Assembly: GCF_007971385.1 (NCBI RefSeq)
Contig: NZ_CP042434.1
Span: 1,054,001-1,118,000, forward strand
DNA length: 64,000 nucleotides
Source of the DNA: Arachidicoccus ginsenosidivorans
GTDB lineage: Bacteria; Bacteroidota; Bacteroidia; Chitinophagales; Chitinophagaceae
Direction of reading: 5' to 3'
Shown here piece by piece: positions 58,012-64,000 of the stretch. Each line of letters begins with the position of its first letter. The stretch's first letter is position 1. The translations under genes and the position numbers were made by a program. Below the pieces are notes generated by a model. The model made no database searches and was not told the DNA's origin. It saw only the letters and a list, made by a program, of their open reading frames with translations.

Positions 58012-59312
58012 ATGCGTAAAAAAATAGCCAATAGTATCCGTAAATACCTGAAAGACCAAAAGGCATTAACTCATAAGAATTATCGGCTGTTTTTAGTAGG
58101 TCAGAGTTTTTCTTTAATCGGCACCTGGATTCAGCGGCTGGCCATGATCTGGCTGTCTTATCAACTGACAGGATCTGCATTCTTACTGGGGCTGGTAGGG
58201 TTTTGTGAACAGATCCCCATTTTTGTACTGGCACCTTTTGCAGGCGTATATGCCGATAAATGGGATAAGCACAAAGCCTTATGTCGTATTGAGGCACTGG
58301 CGATGATCCAGGCTCTGGTGCTGGGGGTGATTACACTCACCGGAGCGGTCAATATCTATCATATTATTATTCTTAGCCTTTGTCTGGGTTGTATCAATGC
58401 TTTTGAAGTCCCTATGCGTCAGTCATTTGTAGTAGATATGGTGGATAGAGAAAAGGATGTGTTGCCTAATGCCATCGCCACGAATTCTATGGTTTTCAAC
58501 CTGTCCAGACTAATCGGACCTTCAATAGCAGGTATTCTGATCAGCTCCGTTGGGGAAGGTTGGTGCTTTATGGCCAATGCCTTCAGTTACGCCATCGTAC
58601 TGACTTCACTGCTCTGTATGCATATTAAAAAGTTTCCAGCGGTAAAACAATCCACTGAAAAGGTACTCAAACGTCTGGCAGAAGGCATACAATATATAAA
58701 AATAAACATATTATGCGGACACTGCTGATTTTGCTGGCAATCGTCAGTTTCAGTAATGCCTCGCTCAAAACGCTCGCCCCTATTTTTGCCCAGGATGTAC
58801 TGCATGGAGATGCTAATACCCTGGGATTTTTAATGAGCGCATCAGGAGTCGGAGCTATATGTGGCGCGATATTTTTGACCAATTCCAAGACAACACCTCT
58901 TTTGACAAGAATTGTTTCCGTTACGGGCATTCTGCTTGGCACGGGCATGATTTTATTTGCCATCTCTAAATCGCTTATGATCTCACTACTTTTTCTGGCA
59001 GTGACTGGTCTGGCACAAATGATGCATACAGCCTGTACCAATACCCTACTACAGCTGCATGTAGCTGATGACAAAAGAGGACGTGTGATGAGTTTTTATA
59101 CGGTTTGTCTGCAAGGCACCACGCCTTTTGGAAGTCTTGTTGCAGGGGCTATTGCTGGCGTGCTGGGAGGACCATGGGCGATGGCCATTATGGGCGCAAT
59201 CTGTATTGCTGCCACCTTAATCTTCCGCCATGATAAGCAACCTGGCGATAAGGATACAAAGGCCGCTTTAAATAGCGGGGTAAAGCCCGCTTCTCAAGCG
59301 ATAGCGCCCTAA
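58012..59312 (+). CDS. MFS transporter, MFS_3/EntS type (frameshifted)
   Basis: Integral membrane exporter of about 433 aa with 10-12 predicted helices. NYRLFLVGQSFSLIGTWIQRLAMIWLSYQLTGSAF is the usual start of the MFS_3 group. GFCEQIPIFVLAPFAGVYADKWDKHK is the loop 2-3 signature. NAIATNSMVFNLSRLIGPSIAG covers TM5. The second part carries the C-terminal bundle and the DDKRGRVMSFY motif. Parts join as EGIQYIKNKHIMRTLL if one base is added to the A5 run at 58698-58702. Substrate unknown. Convergent with the GldE-like gene. Confidence 0.9.
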
Positions 59313-59425
59313 AAAGCAGTCAGCGATCTGTATCCTACTGACTTAGAAAAGTTTTCCTTATCAGGTAAGTGCAAAATTAATTTTTAAGAAGTCTAAAGAG
59401 CAGTCTAATTGATGCACTTTAGCAT

Positions 59426-60759
59426 CTATTCATCCAGATCAATCATTACCCTGATCTTTTGTAATCTGTTCTTTGTAATTTCTTCCACGGAGAAATTAAA
59501 ATCACCGCAATTAATCACCGAACCCAAATCAGGTATTTCTCCGGCCAGTTCCAGTACAAGACCAGCTAGCGAATCACTGTCTCCTTTTACGACGTCAAAA
59601 GTATTGGATGGGATCCCCATGGCCCTGCAAACATCATTGATCATGGTCCTACCTTCAAAAACATAATTATAATCATCAATCTTTTTAAAGGTCGTTTCCA
59701 TATTATCATGTTCATCCTTAATTTCTCCAATAATCTCTTCCTGGATATCCTGAACGGTAACAATCCCACTGGTTCCACCAAACTCATCCACCACAACGGC
59801 GAAACGCAGGTGTTTTTGTTGGAATTCTTCCAATAACTCCCCTGCCAGTTTTTGTTCAAATACAAAATATAGATTGCCTATCAAGGTGTGCCAATCAAAA
59901 TTATCATTTTCATGTAAGTGGGGTAATACATCTTTAATATGTAACATACCGACCATTTGGTCCAGGCTGCCTTTATAAATTGGAAGTCTGGAAAACCTTA
60001 CTTCCTGGATCCTTTTAATGACCTGTCCGAAATTCAGTTCGTAATCCAGACCACAAATGTCTAGTCTGGCTTTCATAACCTGTTTTACGGTTACTTTATT
60101 GAATTTTAGCACACCTTGTAATATGCGTTTTTCCTCTTCAGAAGCGTCTCTATGTGTCAGACTGATAGCATTATCCAGTTCTACATTATAATAAGAGCTG
60201 GCATCTCTTTTAAAAATAACAGATTCCAGTTTATTGGAGGAGTATAACATCCAGGTGCCAATTCTTCTGAAAAATAATAGACGATCTCTGTTAATACCCC
60301 AAAATCTTTTGCAAATCTGATGCTTTCCTGGGCAGCATAGGATTTTGGTAAACATTCACCCAATAAAAATATCAGAATAAAGATAATGGCTGTCTTGATC
60401 AAAAAGATGCCGGCAAAACCAATACTGGTGACGATCAAATGATCAATCAGATAGCTGGAAGTAAAGATAATGGCCAAATAAATAAACCAACTGGCAATCT
60501 GCAGGGCATATAAAAGTTCCTGCGGATGTTCCAGTAAATCCAGGATGCGTTTATAGGAAGCCTGAGGCTTTGTTTTGATCAGGTTGATATCTTTAATCCC
60601 AAAGGAAAAGAAGGCTACCTGAGAACCGGATACTGCAAAGGCAAAAATAAACAGTACCACGAGCAATGCGCCAAAGATGGTAATCATCTGTGAGTCCGCC
60701 GCATCCATGTGCACTGTTTGTATGAGCGTATTGATCAATGTGGAGTTAATCACAGTCAA
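59426..60759 (-). CDS. gldE: GldE-like hemolysin-family CBS-domain protein (frameshifted)
   Basis: About 444 aa. N-terminal CNNM/DUF21 membrane domain (FAFAVSGSQVAFFSF, IFILIFLLGECLPKSYAAQ), two CBS domains (VGMLHIKDVLPHL; VVVDEFGGTSGIVTVQDIQEEIIGEI) and a C-terminal CorC/HlyC domain. The arrangement and the EEEKRILQGVLKFNKVTVKQVMKAR segment match GldE of the gliding-motility genes. Bacteroidota that do not glide also have the gene. Usually next to ssb and gldD; neither is seen. Parts join (YFFRRIGTWMLYS) if one base is added to the A5 run at 60270-60274. Confidence 0.82.
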
Positions 60760-61086
60760 GGGTTGTTTAAGATTAATAAAATCGAAACCAGTTCACTTGC
60801 TAAGGGACCAGAACCTAAAATATACCACTGTCAAATAAGGGTAAACAGTGACAAACCTTCAGGTTCTAATGGATCTTACGTATGAAATTAATGAAAATTC
60901 CGGACAAAATTGCTTTTTTTGTCGGGGCGCTTTGCCGGTAAGTACGTAAAATCTACTGCAATAATAAGACATTTTTCAATACAGCGTATTATTCTAAAAG
61001 GTTGTTTTCTAATAAGATGAGTCACAAATGTGTAGCAAAACGCCCCTTTGGCAGTGCCTAGGGGCGTTTTAATAAATATTTTGGAC
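60760..61086. other. 327-bp spacer, includes the ExbD-gene terminator
   Basis: Contains the promoter region of the GldE-like gene and the hairpin at 61037-61070. No gene seen. Confidence 0.6.
61037..61070 (-). terminator. Terminator of the ExbB-ExbD operon
   Basis: 11-bp perfect stem (AAAACGCCCCT / AGGGGCGTTTT, 61037-61047 and 61060-61070), 12-nt loop, T-run on the minus strand, about 16 bp after the ExbD stop. Confidence 0.88.
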
Positions 61087-61488
61087 CTATTTTACATTTG
61101 CCACCACTCTTGCGCCAGCCTTTTTAGCCGCCTGCATAATTTTAAACACATCGCCATAATAGGATACGGTATCTGCATTGATCACTACAGAGGGTGTGTC
61201 TACCGTTGCATGGAGCTTATTCACTGCAGCCATTAAAACAGTATCTAACTGATTGTAATCAGATACCTGAGTCTGACCCACGTAAATATGTTGATCTTTA
61301 TCTATTGAAACGACAATATTTTGTTTCACCTTAGTGTCCTTCTGACCTTTTGGATTATTCACCTTGATCACATTGGGGTTTGCCAGGGTGGATACGATCA
61401 AAAAGAACAGTAACAGGATGAAAAGTATATCATTCAATGAACCGGTATAGACCTCCGGCCTGTCTTTAAGTCTTCTTCTTATATTCAT
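61087..61488 (-). CDS. ExbD/TolR biopolymer transport protein
   Basis: 133 aa. One N-terminal transmembrane helix (NDILFILLLFFLIVSTLA) preceded by the charged RRLKDRPEVYTG segment, with a proton-path Asp position at its N-cap. The periplasmic ExbD fold follows: DTVLMAAVNKL, VINADTVSYYGDVFKIMQAAKKAG. Forms the energising complex with ExbB (61521-62210) and powers TonB or Tol-like systems. Last gene before the terminator at 61037-61070. Confidence 0.93.
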   Translation of the reverse strand: MNIRRRLKDRPEVYTGSLNDILFILLLFFLIVSTLANPNVIKVNNPKGQKDTKVKQNIVVSIDKDQHIYVGQTQVSDYNQLDTVLMAAVNKLHATVDTPSVVINADTVSYYGDVFKIMQAAKKAGARVVANVK

Positions 61489-61520
61489 TTGTTGTGCTTT
61501 AAGCGAACAGAAATACCAGC

Positions 61521-62210
61521 TTATCTGGTTGGTTCCTGTAAAATATCAATGAATTCGGTGCTGGCGATCTCCATTTTATTAGCGGTCTTATCGACTTGTG
61601 TGGCCAGGTAATTGTGCATGATATAGGCAATTAACCCGATCACCAGACCCGTACCTGAAGTGATCATCTTAACATAGATCCCTCCGGCAATAACGCTTAA
61701 CTCAAAATTCCCCGTACTGTTGATTTCAAAAAAGAGCTGAATCATACCGACGATGGTCCCTAAAAATCCGAACATGGGGGCAATACCGGCAATCAATGAC
61801 AAAATGTTCAGGTTCTTTTCCATATTATAGAGTTCTAACCTACCCACGCTTTCCATGCTCTTTTCAATGACGTCGATGGGTTTACCCACTCTTCTAAGGC
61901 CTTTTTCGATAATCCTGGCCACAGGGCTGTCTGTAGTGCGGGCCAGATTCCTGGCCGCTTGCACATTGCCAGACAGGATATTCTCCCTTATAACGTGCAT
62001 GAAATTGCCATCAATTCTTGATGCCTTACGGATGGCCAGAAATCGTTCAAAAAACATAAATATCGCCAATATTAAAAGAAAATACAGCGGATACATCAGT
62101 ACGCCACCTTTGCCCAGCAGGCCCCAAACGGAGATCTTTGCCATTGCCTCCTGACCAGTCTGGACGGCCTGAACGGTTGTATCTGCTACAATTTGCAATA
62201 AAACACTCAT
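61521..62210 (-). CDS. MotA/TolQ/ExbB proton channel family protein
   Basis: 229 aa with three transmembrane helices (GVLMYPLYFLLILAIFMFFERF; NILSLIAGIAPMFGFLGTIVGMIQLF; TSGTGLVIGLIAYIMHNYLA). The conserved GIAPMFGFLGTIVGMI block is the family signature. ExbB pentamer partner of ExbD, 32 bp downstream. Supplies proton-motive energy to TonB-dependent uptake. No TonB is encoded next to it in the window. Confidence 0.94.
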   Translation of the reverse strand: MSVLLQIVADTTVQAVQTGQEAMAKISVWGLLGKGGVLMYPLYFLLILAIFMFFERFLAIRKASRIDGNFMHVIRENILSGNVQAARNLARTTDSPVARIIEKGLRRVGKPIDVIEKSMESVGRLELYNMEKNLNILSLIAGIAPMFGFLGTIVGMIQLFFEINSTGNFELSVIAGGIYVKMITSGTGLVIGLIAYIMHNYLATQVDKTANKMEIASTEFIDILQEPTR

Positions 62211-62356
62211 ATTTATTATTATTAATATTTTCGCTAAAATAACAAGACCCTTACAAGAATTTTGTTAATGTTGATAAGTTTTAGTCCTTTTGGAAGGCTT
62301 TCGCGTTAAAAGGTTTAAAACAAGGGCTAAATGTGCACAAAATAAGGTCTTATTGC

Positions 62357-62398
62357 AAAAAAGGCTCCAACTATTTAAAGATAGTAGGAGCCTTTTTT
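62357..62398. terminator. Bidirectional terminator at the 3' end of the phosphodiesterase gene
   Basis: Perfect 12-bp outer stem (AAAAAAGGCTCC / GGAGCCTTTTTT, 62357-62368 and 62387-62398) with extra pairing inside and T-runs on both strands. Located 22 bp after the minus-strand stop. Confidence 0.9.
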
Positions 62399-62419
62399 GG
62401 CATTATTGTTTAATCATTA

Positions 62420-64000
62420 TTATAATCCATAAATTTCCCTTTCAAATTTTACCAGCCAATTCTGTCCCTGAAGTCCCCAAGAGCTCTCAGGTTCAACCTT
62501 AAGCCAGTAAAACATATTGGCCACCACATCCTCGGTAACTGGCACCACTGAAATACCTTCCGAGGGATCGGCCGTCATTGAAACAGGAACATCAGCTCCC
62601 AATCCGTCCCATACGAAACTTCCGCCTAACATCATATCGTATCCAACAGGAGCCTGATTGTTTATAAGACCTCCGCCACCTTCGTTAATCGGCCAGTAAC
62701 CAATCAAATTGTTATAATAAGGATGTTTGGTAATATCTTTCAAATTAATATTATCGGCAATAGTCGTTGCATCGAGCGCCACATTAAATATTTCAATATC
62801 TGCTGCATGGAAATTCGTAGCAGATCCCGAAGACCCGTCATAGCCCATGGACAGAGGCGCCTTGGCATTAATATTTTTGTTTCCAGTTATATCCTTTGAT
62901 ACGATAAAAACGCCATCCGTATAACAATAAGCCGTCCGCTTACCTCCTTCCATCTTCACGCTAACAGTAATTGTATGCCATTTACCACCAACGATGGGTG
63001 TCGGAACTGAAATCTGATTTTTTCCGCTACCTCCATTATTAGTCCCTCCAAATTCCACATTATAATGATCCCCTTCCTGCATCAGGAACCACCCTGTAAG
63101 ACTAGATCCGCTAAGGCCATCAGTTTTGCCAAAAAATCCCGGGTAAGAGGCATTGCTAGCCACACTTACCTGCAATTGGAATGAAAAGTCCTGGTCTGCC
63201 CCAAAATTATATAAGCCATTATCATCAGGAACATAAGCCAACACACCAGCAGTTCCTGTTCCTGAAAAATGAACCGTATTAAAACCGTGCTTCTGTAGCT
63301 CTTCTTTTTTAATTTATCATTTGAGGCTATAACAAAACCTGGTTCTGGTTCATTAACACTTCCCCTCTTGGAGAAGTAATCATTATCAGCCAGTCTTCTG
63401 CATTATAATTCGCTCGTGCCTTAAGCGCCGTAACCACCTCACCTATGTACCCATCAATTTTATCCAACGCTCCTTTGTAACCGGCATCAGAAATATCATA
63501 TTTACCTGCGTTACCCGCAAGCTCAGCACTATTAAAATCTAAAAACATCACTCCCAGTGTATTTAGACGCATTAATGCAACCGCAGAATCTTTTACAGAT
63601 GCATCATTATTTACTGCATATGGATAGTCTGCCACAGCTACATATTTAGCCAGATTCTGCCAAGGTGTAATAAGTGCAGTTTTATATCCCGGTTTGGTTT
63701 GCTGGATATAATTGATCACATTGGGCACATAAGGCGTTGATTCGTCTTCTCCCTCACTGATATCGCCACTGGGAACATATTGAAAAGTACTATCATATAT
63801 TTGATGTTTACCAAAACCAACACCTGTAAGTAAAGTCGTCCAACTAGCCGCATCTGTACTATTCACGTTTTTGAGCTGTGCATAAGAATACTTAGCTGTT
63901 TCTGTCAATTTTTGAAGATTAGGCAGGTTTGCCTTTTCAAGCTGCGCACCACTTAACCCATCTATAGAAATAATCAACACCTTGCGTTGTGTGGTGACAC
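62420..64000 (-). CDS. Secreted phosphodiesterase/alkaline phosphatase-superfamily protein with LamG-like DUF4983 tail, 5' end outside window
   Basis: The frame runs from the right edge to 62420. The first part (VLIISIDGLSGAQLEKANLPNL, SYAQLKNVNSTDAASWTTLLTGVG) is the metal-binding start of the type I phosphodiesterase/alkaline phosphatase superfamily, with Thr/Ser as nucleophile in the TDAASW segment. Two single-base losses split it: C4 at 63362-63365 (restores SPRGGSVNEPEPGFV) and T6 at 63305-63310 (restores KKEELQKHGF). After correction it continues into a LamG/DUF4983 carbohydrate-binding-like domain (FSFQLQVSV, GKWHTITVSVKME, LIGYWPINEGGGG). The family is typical of Sus-type loci in Bacteroidota. 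The signal peptide and start are not in the window. Confidence 0.8.

Overview
The window looks like a chromosome segment of a Bacteroidota bacterium, most likely Chitinophagaceae or a relative. The evidence is lineage-typical gene sets: a DUF4270 lipoprotein next to a GT5-type starch/glycogen synthase N-domain and panC, a GldE-like CBS transporter, a DUF4983/LamG-tailed phosphodiesterase, a Bacteroidota-type integrase, and a tRNA promoter that fits the TTTG-N19-TAnnTTTG consensus of this phylum. The species cannot be named from the sequence.

Layout. 1-2184: end of an RND efflux operon (TolC-like protein and adaptor). 2741-5098: S9 prolyl peptidase. 5.6-11.7 kb: surface-glycan island with two glycosyltransferases, an APS kinase/sulfotransferase pair, a CDP-glycerol-transferase-like protein and a kinase-like protein. 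11.8-22.6 kb: housekeeping and accessory genes (XRE regulator, gamma-glutamyltransferase, enoyl-CoA hydratase family, AhpD-like and AhpC peroxidases, DPP IV, queE, folD, AAA ATPase). 22.8-29.9 kb: complete TetR-adaptor-RND pump-outer membrane factor operon with matching operators at both promoters. 30.2-34.8 kb: old yellow enzyme, lipoprotein, tsaD, MacB-like permease. 34.9-39.5 kb: tRNA-Pro followed by a decayed mobile region (broken integrase, IS fragment, colicin E3-like nuclease tail, Rhs-type tip with a lipoprotein, TetR, beta-barrel remnant). 39.8-47.2 kb: FkbM methyltransferase, a giant exonuclease-RecQ-UvrD fusion helicase, and an AAA ATPase preceded by an array of palindromes. 47.8-54.2 kb: ArsR-SRPBCC-DoxX-YdeI operon, quinone oxidoreductase, Crp regulator, ribF, metK. 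54.2-64 kb: DUF4270, GT5 domain, panC, MFS exporter, GldE-like protein, ExbD/ExbB, and a secreted phosphodiesterase cut by the right edge.

A dominant technical feature is that about 25 reading frames, including the normally indispensable metK, tsaD and folD, are broken by single missing bases. Nearly all lie in short homopolymers and each is repaired by adding one base to the run. I read this as deletion-biased sequencing error and annotate those genes as full-length CDS with frameshift positions. The tRNA-Pro region is different: there genes are truly truncated and joined to unrelated fragments.

The most interesting items are the three-enzyme fusion helicase (40763-45636), the palindrome array at 47.2-47.7 kb, the colicin E3-like toxin tail, and the paired TetR operators.
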